From Ipomoea triloba (lineage: Eukaryota; Streptophyta; Magnoliopsida; Solanales; Convolvulaceae): 64,000 nt of DNA. Numbering within the stretch: the stretch's first letter is position 1; each line of letters starts with the position of its first letter. Shown here piece after piece: positions 55,694 through 64,000 of this stretch. The notes beneath the pieces were generated by a model that had not been told where the DNA came from, ran no database searches, and worked only from the letters and a program-made list of their open reading frames with translations. The stretch covers positions 8,960,970 to 9,024,969 of the forward strand of contig NC_044920.1 of NCBI RefSeq assembly GCF_003576645.1, given 5' to 3'. Both the position numbers and the translations under genes were made by a program.

Positions 55694-55701
55694 ATTTATA
55701 G
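55694..55701 (-). promoter_or_regulatory. TATA box before the SIRE-B small ORF
   Basis: TATAAATA on the minus strand, 40 bp upstream of ATG 55654, in a context (GGGCTATAAATAAGAGGG) identical to SIRE-A. Confidence 0.55.
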
Positions 55702-55854
55702 CCCAATAAGGTTACCACTGTTGAGTCACGGGATGCAATATGAATGACCATTCAATGCTTGTGTAACTCCAAAGCTGCCATAAAGTTGATGAAACCGCCC
55801 CTCACATGCGAAACAGTTCATGGCACTAAATACAAGAAGATAAGATTTGACCAT

Positions 55855-57339
55855 TCATCCCAATTCTATCATTCCCAATTCTAACCTTAGTTGAGAGAAT
55901 CTATTTTCACATAACGCTTTTGTGAAAATATCTGCTAGTTGCTCCTTCGTTGCAACATATTCCAAAATAATGTCCTTCCTCTCAACATGATCTCGGATGA
56001 AGTGATACTTAATATCAATATGCTTTGTTCTAGAATGTAACACCGGATTGTGGGTGATGGCAATAGCACTTGTATTGTCACACATGATCTTAACCTCCTT
56101 ACACTCAACCCCATAATCCAGTAATTGTTGCTTCATCCATAAAACCTGAGCACAGCAACTTCCAGCTGCTACATACTCTGCCTCAGCGGTGCTTGTAGCT
56201 ATCGAATGCTGTTTCTTGCTAAACCATGAGACAAGTCTTCCACCTAGAAACTGACATGTCCCTGATGTGCTTTTTCGATCTATCTTACAGCCGGCAAAGT
56301 CCGTATCTGAATAACCCATAAGTTCGAAAGATCCACCTCTCGAATACCAAAGTCCAACACTTTGCGTACCTTTGAGATATCTAAGAATCTTTTTAGATGC
56401 ATTTAAGTGACTTTCCTTAGGACTTGCCTGAAACCTAGCACATACACCTACTGCAAAGGATATATCTGGTCTACTAGCAGTTAAATAGAGAAGAGATCCG
56501 ATGATACCTCGATAAGTAGTCTGATCGACCTCTCGACCTTCACTGTCGACATCGATACGTAGAGAGGTTCCCATGGGTACTTTGACTGAGGATTTCCCTT
56601 CTACATTGTATTTTCTGAGCAGATCCTTGGTGTATTTCTCCTGATTGATGAAGATGCCTTCCTTAAGCTGTCGCACTTGTAATCCAAGGAAGTAGTTTAG
56701 TTCTCCCATCATGCTCATCTCGAACTTCCCTTTCATCAATCTGGAGAACTTCTCGCACAAGTCTGGATTGGTGCTTCCAAAAATGATATCGTCCACATAG
56801 ATTTGCACCAATAAGATGTGATCCCCGTCCTTAATTCTAAACAATGTTTTGTCCACTAGGCCTTTGGTGAACCCACACTGAAGTAGAAAAGAGGATAAGG
56901 TATCATACCAAGCTCTCGGAGCTTGTTTTAAGCCGTAAAGTGCCTTCTTTAATTTGTATACTTTGTCAGCTCCCACGTCCTTCAAGAAACCCGGAGGTTG
57001 TTCAACGTACACCTCTTCTTCGAGAAGTCCGTTCAGAAAAGCGCTCTTGACATCCATTTGATATACCTTAAAGTCTTTGAAGGCGGCATATGCGAGAAAG
57101 ATGCGTATGGCTTCGAGACGTGCCACTGGAGCGAAGGTTTCATCAAAATCTATTCCTTCCTCCTGACAGTAGCCTTTGGCAACAAGTCTGGCCTTGTTCC
57201 TAACAATAACTCCATCCTCATTCATCTTGTTTCTGAAAACCCACTTTGTACCAATGACATTCTGATGATGAGGTCTCGGAACTAGTTCCCAAACATCGTT
57301 CCGCTCAAACTGATGAAGTTCCTCTTGCATGGCTTGCAC
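55855..57339 (-). CDS. SIRE-B reverse transcriptase and RNase H part of pol
   Basis: 494 codons open after the TAG at 57340-57342, which replaces the Trp codon seen in SIRE-A ([13 protein letters not shown]). RT motifs: [25 protein letters not shown] near residue 95, YVDD at residues 181-184. RNase H motifs: [39 protein letters not shown]. All catalytic acids are present. Because the stop lies upstream of RT, this copy would need readthrough or supply in trans. Confidence 0.93.
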   Translation of the reverse strand: MQAMQEELHQFERNDVWELVPRPHHQNVIGTKWVFRNKMNEDGVIVRNKARLVAKGYCQEEGIDFDETFAPVARLEAIRIFLAYAAFKDFKVYQMDVKSAFLNGLLEEEVYVEQPPGFLKDVGADKVYKLKKALYGLKQAPRAWYDTLSSFLLQCGFTKGLVDKTLFRIKDGDHILLVQIYVDDIIFGSTNPDLCEKFSRLMKGKFEMSMMGELNYFLGLQVRQLKEGIFINQEKYTKDLLRKYNVEGKSSVKVPMGTSLRIDVDSEGREVDQTTYRGIIGSLLYLTASRPDISFAVGVCARFQASPKESHLNASKKILRYLKGTQSVGLWYSRGGSFELMGYSDTDFAGCKIDRKSTSGTCQFLGGRLVSWFSKKQHSIATSTAEAEYVAAGSCCAQVLWMKQQLLDYGVECKEVKIMCDNTSAIAITHNPVLHSRTKHIDIKYHFIRDHVERKDIILEYVATKEQLADIFTKALCENRFSQLRLELGMIELG

Positions 57340-59028
57340 CTAATCTGGATCACATAGAGCCTCATCTATCATCTTAGGCTCTATTTGAGATAGAAAACAA
57401 GCAAACATGCTTTCTCTGTATGCTGATCTGGTTCGAACTCTGTCACGTACATCTCCAATCACTTGATCAGCAGGGTGACTTCTCAGCCATCTTAGGTCGG
57501 GTTGTGGCTCCTCAGTTGATACTTCCATTGAAGGTTGAGATGTGGTTTGAACATCTATGATCTGGATTGGATCAACTGAGTCAGGTGCTTTCTTCTTGGT
57601 AGATTCTTCATCATCTGAATCTGACTGGAGTTCTGCTACGTCTCGATCTATCGACTGCTTGTCTTCGAGAGGTAAGTTTGTTCTCTCGATAGACTGTGGT
57701 TGATCTTCCTCAGCTGCTTCCGTTGTCTTTGATGGTTGATCTGTCGATGCCCTTTCATCAAAGGTAACATGTATGGACTCTTCAACCACCAAACTCCGTT
57801 TGTTGAAGACTCTAAATGCTTTGCTTGTCGATGAGTATCCCATAAATACTCCATCATCTGCCTTTTCTTCAAAGGTTCTTAGTTGAGCCTTCCCATTGTT
57901 GTGGATATAGCATTTGCATCCGAATGTGTGGAAGTGGCTTACATTCGGTTTTCTTCCATTCCACAACTCATATGGAGTCTTTCCAATTCCTTTTACGATC
58001 AAGGACCGATTTTGGGTGTAGCACGCTGTGTTGATTGCTTCTGCCCAAAATCCTTGTGCTATGTTGGCTTGCGAGAGCATGGTTCTTGCAGCTTCCTTGA
58101 GAGTTCTGTTCCTTCTTTCAGCAACCCCGTTTTGTTGAGGCGTTCGAGCAGCTGACAGTTGATGATGAATCCCATTCTCGTTGCAGTAGCTCTCGATTAC
58201 TTGATTAACGAACTCTCCTCCTTGATCTGACCGGATCTTTAGCATTGAGACATCCTTTTCAACTTGAACTTGCTTCAAGAGATTAGGCAGGGCAATTTTT
58301 GTCTCACTTTTCTTGGTTAAGAACACGGTCCATGTGAATCTTGTGTAGTCGTCTACTACTACAAGAGTGTACTTCTTTCCCTTTATGCTGGGTGGATCCA
58401 CTGGGCCAAATAAGTCCATGTGAAGAAGACTTAATGGTCTAGTGGATGATGTCTCGGCTTTGCTCTTGAAGGAGGATTTGATCTGTTTGCAACGTTGACA
58501 TGCCTCACAAATTTTATCCTTTCGAAACGTCACTTTGGGCAGTCCTTCCACTAGGTTCCTCTTAGTAAGCTTGTTGATAGTTTTGAAGTTCAGATGACTA
58601 AGCTTACTATGCCAATCCCAGCATAAATCTTCCTTGCTTCTTGCTAGCATACATAGGGATGGTTTTGCAGACCTCCAATCCACTATGTACATATTTCCTT
58701 TCCTTGCTGCTTCCAAGACGACTTCGAGAGATTCCTCGCTCATAATCTGGCATTTGCTTTTGGTGAAGATAACTTTGTAGCCCTTGTCACAGAACTGGCT
58801 TGTACTAAGGAGATTGAACTTGAGCCCTTCAACGTAGGATACTCCCTTAATAACCAGCTCATTCTTTTGAATTTCACCAACAGCTTTTGTGCGTCCCTTC
58901 TTCTCGTTGTCGCCAAATGTCACCAAGGGACCTTCGATAGGTTGGATGTTCTCTAGCAGTGTTAGATTTCCCGTCATATGTCTCGAACATCCACTGTCAA
59001 TGAACCACACGTCCCTGGTGTCCTGCAA
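57340..59028 (-). CDS. SIRE-B protease and integrase part of pol
   Basis: Protease WFIDSGCSRHMTG (DSG at about residues 11-13 of the open frame). Pre-integrase finger WHSKLSHLNFKTINKL...CEACQRCKQIK; integrase triad in HMDLFGPV, IRSDQGGEF and [11 protein letters not shown]. The linker to RT is Ser/Glu-rich (ESIHVTFDERASTDQPSKTT). The frame is -1 relative to gag; the pol frame enters near 59028 just after a TTGCAG sequence. Ends at TAG 57340-57342. Confidence 0.93.
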   Translation of the reverse strand: MQDTRDVWFIDSGCSRHMTGNLTLLENIQPIEGPLVTFGDNEKKGRTKAVGEIQKNELVIKGVSYVEGLKFNLLSTSQFCDKGYKVIFTKSKCQIMSEESLEVVLEAARKGNMYIVDWRSAKPSLCMLARSKEDLCWDWHSKLSHLNFKTINKLTKRNLVEGLPKVTFRKDKICEACQRCKQIKSSFKSKAETSSTRPLSLLHMDLFGPVDPPSIKGKKYTLVVVDDYTRFTWTVFLTKKSETKIALPNLLKQVQVEKDVSMLKIRSDQGGEFVNQVIESYCNENGIHHQLSAARTPQQNGVAERRNRTLKEAARTMLSQANIAQGFWAEAINTACYTQNRSLIVKGIGKTPYELWNGRKPNVSHFHTFGCKCYIHNNGKAQLRTFEEKADDGVFMGYSSTSKAFRVFNKRSLVVEESIHVTFDERASTDQPSKTTEAAEEDQPQSIERTNLPLEDKQSIDRDVAELQSDSDDEESTKKKAPDSVDPIQIIDVQTTSQPSMEVSTEEPQPDLRWLRSHPADQVIGDVRDRVRTRSAYRESMFACFLSQIEPKMIDEALCDPD

Positions 59029-59176
59029 GGCAATTAAGCAAGTTTAGGTACCCAAACTTTGGGTCCTGGTGGGTTAGTGAGTTTAGGCATCCATTTATAC
59101 CTTATGCCCATTATTTCAGGCCTAGGTGCAATGCAGCCATTGTTCGTTTGATAATCATAAGGAATGCTAGCAAAAG
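59013..59176. other. 164-bp duplication at N 59177 in SIRE-B
   Basis: 59013-59176 repeats 59178-59341 with several substitutions (TTGTGCCC versus TTATGCCC, for example). It covers the gag end and gag-pol junction. The differences suggest two haplotypes or two element copies were joined. Confidence 0.8.
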
Positions 59177-59193
59177 NGTGTCCTGCAAGGAAA

Positions 59194-61431
59194 TCAAGCA
59201 AGTTTAGGTACCCAAACTTTGGGTCCTGGTGGGTTAGTGAGTTTAGGCATCCATTTATACCTTGTGCCCATTATTCCAGGCCTAGGCGCAATGTAGCCAT
59301 TGTTCGTTTGATAATCATAAGGAATGCTAGCAAAAGTTTTGGGCCTCTTTGGTGCATAAATCAACTTAGATATAGACTTTTCGATTGGCTTATGCATCAT
59401 GCCTTTCATACGCTGTTTGGTCATGTGAAATTGCTGAAAGTGAGGTTTCTTCCAGAAATTGTGATTCGATGACCAATTCTCACTAGATGGATAGAGTCTG
59501 CCTTTCTCCATCCGTGAGTTCCTAACTATGTGGATCTCAGACCTTCCATATTTGCCTTGAGGCGCATTACATGGAATGTAGTTCTTTTTGTACTTGGAAT
59601 GGCCTTGCGAGAGATAGCAAGGTGATCTCTCGATATTGTTTACCCGGCCATTCTTCGTAGCTTTCCTATACTTTCCATTTCTGGTGTATAGAGACGGTTT
59701 ATGAATAGCTACCTTGGTCTTTTGTGTTGGTCCTTTATGACCTTTATTTGGTTTGGGTTGAGATCCTCCATTTCTTGAAGTTCCCAAACCATTGGTCTGT
59801 TCATTTCTCGAGAGATGGTCTCGATGGAACCCTAGACCGGTTCTATCACTTGTAGGTCTGTGATCATTCACCATTTTCTCCATAGCTTTGGAGGAATCAG
59901 TGTATGATGCTATAACCTTTCTAAGATCATTTTCGGTGATCTCTCGAGCTTTGCACTTTTCAGTCAGTAGGGTTACTTTAGCTTCTAACTCACTTACTAT
60001 GAGAGTTAGCTCTGAATTCTCTTTCGAGACGTTCTTAAGCATATCTCTTTCAGCGGTTAGCTTGCTGTTTTCTTCCCTAATTTTGGCATGAGTGCTATTA
60101 GCGACTGCGAGATCCCTTTTAAATGTTTCAAGCATCTCAAAGGGATCTTCATCGCTTCTGAAAGAAGAACAGCGAGAGGTAGAAGTAGAGCAGCGAGATG
60201 TGGAAGTAGAGGTTACCTCATTATCAATGGCCATTAGGCATTGATTCTCTTCTTCCTCGGTGTATAAGCAGATGAGCCCCCTCTCATCCTCTGAGCTGCT
60301 GCTGCTTTCACTGGAGCTCGACGTCTCGGACTCCTCGATTGTTCTCTCGAGTTCCTCAGCAACAAGCGCCTTTCTGCGCAGATGTTTCTTTGTATCTCCC
60401 TTGAAGCCACTTTGTGCTGGCTTCTCTTTGGGTTCCTCCTTTCTCCTGGAGTTCCTACCTTCTAGGCCTTGATATTTGCTTACCTTAGGGTAAGGACAGT
60501 CAGCCTTGAAGTGCCCCGGTCTCCTGCAGTTGTAGCATAGACCTTGATCTTCTTCCTCCATTCCTCTGGATGTGTATTTCTCATTTTTCCTTCTTGAGGA
60601 GGAAGGTGAACTTGTATTGCTTTCCGGTGTTTTCTTCATGAACTTCCTGAATTTTCTTATGAAGAAAGCAAACTGTTCGTCAGATAAAAAATCAGTGGGA
60701 TTAGAATCTGACCTTGAGGAGGTGGTTGGTTGGTCCGCAACCAGTGCCACATTCCGTCTGTCCACCACGTCCTCATCTCTTGGAAACATCTCAAATTCGA
60801 AGGCTTTGAGATCTCTGAATAGTTGGTCGGTTGTGGTGTTCTTCAAATCCCTGTGATCACGCATTGTGATCACCTTCATTTCCCACTCCTTGGTAAGGCC
60901 TCGTAAGACCTTCAGGTTTAGCTCCTTTTGTGGAATCTCCTTCTCGAGATCACTGATCTCTATTCATAGCTTCATGAAACGAGATTCCATGCTGTCAATG
61001 CTCTCCCCTGGCTTCATCTTGAAGTCCTCGAACTTCTTCATGGCCACGGTAAGCTTGTTCTCCTTCTCCTGTTCGTCACCTTCACCAATTAACATCAAAG
61101 TATCCCATACCTCTTTCGCCGTTTTGCATTTTCTTACTTTTGGAAAGATGGTTTCGTCCATAGCTCTGAAGAGAATATCCTTGGCAATGTTGTCCAAGTT
61201 GTTTCTCTTCCTATCATCACTTGTCCATTCTTCCCTAGGTTTGGGGACATACTTTGGTGTATCTCTGGTTTGCTCAGCAGTCGTGTTTACCATCATGATC
61301 TTGACTGGTCCAGATGTTATAACTTCGGCCATCTCATCATGGAGGGCTGATAGATACGCAAGCATGCGTGTTTTCCAGTCATCGAACCTGCTAAGATCAA
61401 AGAGAAGATGTCTCGACAACATGCTATCCAT
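59194..61431 (-). pseudogene. SIRE-B gag (one nonsense codon)
   Basis: Starts at ATG 61431 (MDSMLSRHLLFDLSRFDDWK). UBN2 gag with AKEVWDTLMLIGEGDEQEKE to ESRFMKL, where TGA at 60964-60966 replaces the Ser codon of SIRE-A. The frame continues with VITMRDHRDLKNTTTDQLFR, zinc knuckle CYNCRRPGHFKADC, an acidic Ser-rich patch, a coiled coil and a basic tail ending in GPKVWVPKLA and a stop at 59194. Apart from the TGA it is intact and confirms the gag structure blurred in SIRE-A. Confidence 0.9.
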
Positions 61432-61530
61432 ATTAGAAGAATTATCTCGTGCTTTGAAAACTTTTAAAGGATTTTTCAAAGAAGGATCTCTAGGCAATAT
61501 AAACAAAGGTTTATATCGATCAGAGAACTT

Positions 61531-61542
61531 GCTCTGATACCA
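61531..61542 (-). other. Primer-binding site of SIRE-B
   Basis: The minus strand reads TGGTATCAGAGC, two bases inside the 5' LTR (boundary 61545); initiator-Met-tRNA type. Confidence 0.93.
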
Positions 61543-61544
61543 AT

Positions 61545-63356
61545 TGTTGGTCCCAAGGGGATGGGGTACAAGTCTAGAGGGGGGGGTGAATAGACTTGTA
61601 TAAGATTTTGCAAATCTTTTCAACCTCTTGTGTGTATTGAACTTAGGATGTTTAGGTTCGATACCTCACGAGGTGAAGACAAAGTTTTATGCGCAGCGGA
61701 AATGTTATCCCCTTTTAGTTAGCACGAGTTTAAGTTAGTTCGAGAAGTGCGTTTATATGCAGTGCAATCGAGAGGTTAGCGAGAGATAAAAACAGTAAGT
61801 AAATGCAAGAGAGATTTTTAAGTGGTTCGGCCAACCCGCCTACGTCCACTCTTCTTCCAGAAACTCCCTGGAAGGATTGCACTAAAAACTTCCCTTTTTA
61901 GTACAATATCGAGCGCTTGAGCTTTGATCACGAAGCCCGCCTCAAGCCTCAGGTTTTTCGCCCCGCTTCTTGTTACTCCACCTCTCGAGCACTTGACCTT
62001 TGATCACCAAGCCCGCGTCAAGCCTCAGGATCTTCACAAGACAGCTCCCAGGTTACTCCGCCTCTCCAAGGTCTTTCTCCCCGCTTCCAGCTACTCCACC
62101 TCTCGAGCACTTGACCTTTGATCACCAAGCCCGCGTCAAGCCTCAGGTTTCTTTCACTCGGACAGCTGCCAGGTTACTCCACCTCTCTTGCTTAATCCAA
62201 AGCAAGGTGTTTTTGGTTGTCACAGTTGAATGTAACAGACTCCAATCTGACCACAAGCTATCGTTGAATCAACTTCGATGTAGAGCAGCTTCGGTCACCT
62301 TCTGGATGTATAACAGTTTAAGCTTTGTAACTCTCTTGAAACACTAAGATGTGTTTTCTCGCTGTTTTGAATATCAGGATGATATTCCAAGTTAAGCACT
62401 TGCACTTGAACGTTTTAGACAGACACTTCTTAAGAATTTCGAACCTCTTTTCTTTTTAACTCCTTTTTCTCTCTTTTTCCCTTTTTTTCTTCTGTGTCTT
62501 TACGTCCTTATATATGAGAGTAGAGGAATAATTCCGTTGGAGGGAAAATTATTCCGTTTGAAATTTGTCTCCCATGCTGATCATGGGTCTTGCATATTTT
62601 CAGCATATTTCATGGAGTGGTGATCTTGTAACTTGAACCTCTTTGTCTTGTAGTGAATATTCCATAGTTCACTTTTCTTGAGTCCATGCTCCACTTTCGT
62701 CTTTTGGTAAAAGTTACTCTTTTTATATTCCCATTATTCCTTGTTTGTAGGGAATCAGACCACTTCAGCATTGGTGCACCTTTTGACCGTTTGTGGTGGA
62801 AATCTGACATGTCATCCATTTCCGCCCATTTTGAAATCTTCACGTTCGGCACCTCTTCATTATTCCATCTCCATGATATTCTTCTTCTCCAAACTTTAAG
62901 TATGACCGTCATTCAGCTTTGTTGGAGAATTGTTAGTGTATCGAGACCAAGGTTGATATCTTGATTGCTTGATGTCTCGAACTCAAATATCGAGAGGTCT
63001 ATCTCTCGAACTCTGTTTATGTCTCGAACTGGATAACTGTATCGAGAGGTCCTACCTCTCGAACTCTGCTTATGTCTCGAGACTTAGTTGATGTCTCGCA
63101 GACCCTTATTCCTCCAGTGTTGTCCCATGCTTTCTTCTGATCTGTCTATATGATTACAACACACGAGACTTCTAAGATGTTCAAACAAATTTCCCTCAAG
63201 CTTAAATATTTTCCGAGTTGAGCTCAAAGTTACCCGGTTGTATTTTCGCTCTTGGTTTACTTGTCGAACTTACAGCGTTTTGCCTATGTGTCGAGACTTG
63301 GGGATTTCTACTTAACAGTTGGTATCATCAAAACCTATTACATGATGTTCCTAACA
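61545..63356 (-). repeat. 5' LTR of SIRE-B
   Basis: 1812 bp, nearly identical to 48407-50193. The largest difference is a T/C-rich stretch (62448-62494) that is shorter in the 3' copy (49316-49331). Confidence 0.93.
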
Positions 63357-63361
63357 GAGAT

Positions 63362-64000
63362 TAGTAAATGATAGGGTACTTAGTACTCTTGATTATACCG
63401 ATTTCGAGACTTTTATAGACTGCATTAAGGGAAAGCAGACAAACAAGTCTAAGAAAGGTGCCAAAAGAAGTGCAAGCATATTGGAAATCATACACACTGA
63501 CATTTGCTGTCCAGATATGGATATGCCAGGTTAGAAGTATTTGATCATCTTCATTGATGATTACTCACGATTTACTTATGTGTATTTGATTCATAATAAT
63601 AATGAAGCATTGGATGCCTTCAAGTCTTTTAAGGCTGAAGTTGAGAACCAATGTGGGAAACAAATACAAATAGTAAGATCCAACAGAGGTGGTGAATACT
63701 ATGGTAGGTACACTGAAAGTGGACAAACACCTGGTCCATTTGCTAAGTTTCTTCAAGAACATGAGATTGTTGCCCAATATACCATGCCTAGTTCTCCGGA
63801 CCAAAATGGTGTTGCTGAAAGAAGAAACCGAACGCTTATTGACATGGTGCGGAGTATGCTTAGCAACTCCAAACTTCCTAAGTTTTTGTGGGCTGAAGCA
63901 CTTAAGACGGCTACGTATATATTAAATCGAGTTCCAACCAAGGTTGTCCCAAAGACACCATTTGAGTTATTTAAAGGTTGGAAATCGGGTTTGCAACATA
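63362..64000 (+). pseudogene. copia-C integrase, continuing off the window
   Basis: Resumes the zinc-finger region (VNDRVLSTLDYTDFETF, DCIKGKQTNKSKKG) and the core: HTDICCPD (first Asp), [48 protein letters not shown] (Glu), [18 protein letters not shown]. The second triad residue is Asn (relatives have RSDRGGEYYG), one finger Cys is Phe, and a TAG lies near 63531. Non-functional. Confidence 0.88.

Larger units (their letters stand above)
48407..63356 (-). mobile_element. SIRE-B: nearly complete Ty1/copia SIRE/Maximus-type element with two post-pol ORFs
   Basis: 14,950 bp with LTRs 48407-50193 and 61545-63356 and perfect target duplication GAGAT (48402-48406, 63357-63361). Minus-strand order: primer site, gag, protease, integrase, RT, RNase H, small ORF, large ORF (open throughout), polypurine tract. 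By eye the LTRs differ at about 11 bases in some 1780, plus a variable T-rich stretch, so insertion is recent. Lesions: TGA in gag (60964-60966) and TAG in pol (57340-57342). One assembly join at N 59177. Confidence 0.95.
44853..64000 (+). mobile_element. copia-C: degenerate Ty1/copia element interrupted by SIRE-B, running off the window
   Basis: Order: a 202-bp LTR (44853-45054), primer site, 2-kb leader, gag, zinc knuckle, protease, start of the integrase finger (to 48406), then SIRE-B, then integrase (63362-64000). The TSD of SIRE-B (GAGAT) joins the finger region in frame. Sequence style is like TNT1-94-type annotations. It carries several stops and frameshifts and an Asp-to-Asn change in integrase, so it is dead. 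RT, RNase H and the 3' LTR lie beyond the window. Confidence 0.85.

Overview
The window is repeat-dense nuclear DNA of a flowering plant, most likely a eudicot. The evidence is the set of element families present (Ty1/copia of the SIRE/Maximus type, a second Ty1/copia, an Athila-like Ty3/gypsy, solo LTRs with TGTAATACCCC/GGGGTGTTACA ends, a tRNA-derived SINE, a hAT-type element) and a relic of the plant-specific FLX-like coiled-coil family. I see no intact host gene, no rRNA or tRNA gene and nothing prokaryotic. The species cannot be named from the sequence.

Layout. (1) 1-693: 60-bp minisatellite ending at a polypurine tract, like the 3' end of a gypsy element. (2) About 907-3990, minus strand: FLX-like pseudogene split by an Athila-type solo LTR (1634-3839, TSD ATACC), which itself holds another solo LTR (3280-3742, TSD AACAC) and a SINE (2873-2991). 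(3) 4550-6578: hAT-like element with a 479-bp inverted-repeat element inside. (4) 7794-44728: one non-autonomous Athila-like element on the minus strand (TSD GTAAC), whose own roughly 9.7 kb is swollen to 37 kb by nested insertions: solo LTR-1 (9742-11709, TSD TTTTT) and solo LTR-2 (12784-37986, TSD GTCGG). LTR-2 contains SIRE-A (15354-37807, TSD GTAAG), and the 5' LTR of SIRE-A contains solo LTR-3 (32964-36928, TSD GAACC). (5) 44853 to the window end: a degenerate plus-strand copia element (copia-C) split inside its integrase region by the young SIRE-B (48407-63356, TSD GAGAT).

The two SIRE elements share one plan on the minus strand: 5' LTR, initiator-Met-tRNA primer site, gag, protease-integrase-RT-RNase H, then a small ORF behind a TATAAATA box, then a very large ORF (1214 codons in SIRE-B) behind a TATAAAAG box and a G-box, then polypurine tract and 3' LTR. 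The two post-pol ORFs with conserved promoter-like sequences, and a TCGAGAG heptamer scattered through LTRs and coding regions in all three reading frames, are the least explained things here.

Assembly caution. Most single-N positions and two of the three longer N-runs sit at joins where flanking sequence is repeated almost exactly; one N marks about 1 kb of missing sequence. Several tandem duplications (17251-19004, 19203-20634, about 29919-31160, 33386-34290, 59013-59176) are therefore probably assembly products.
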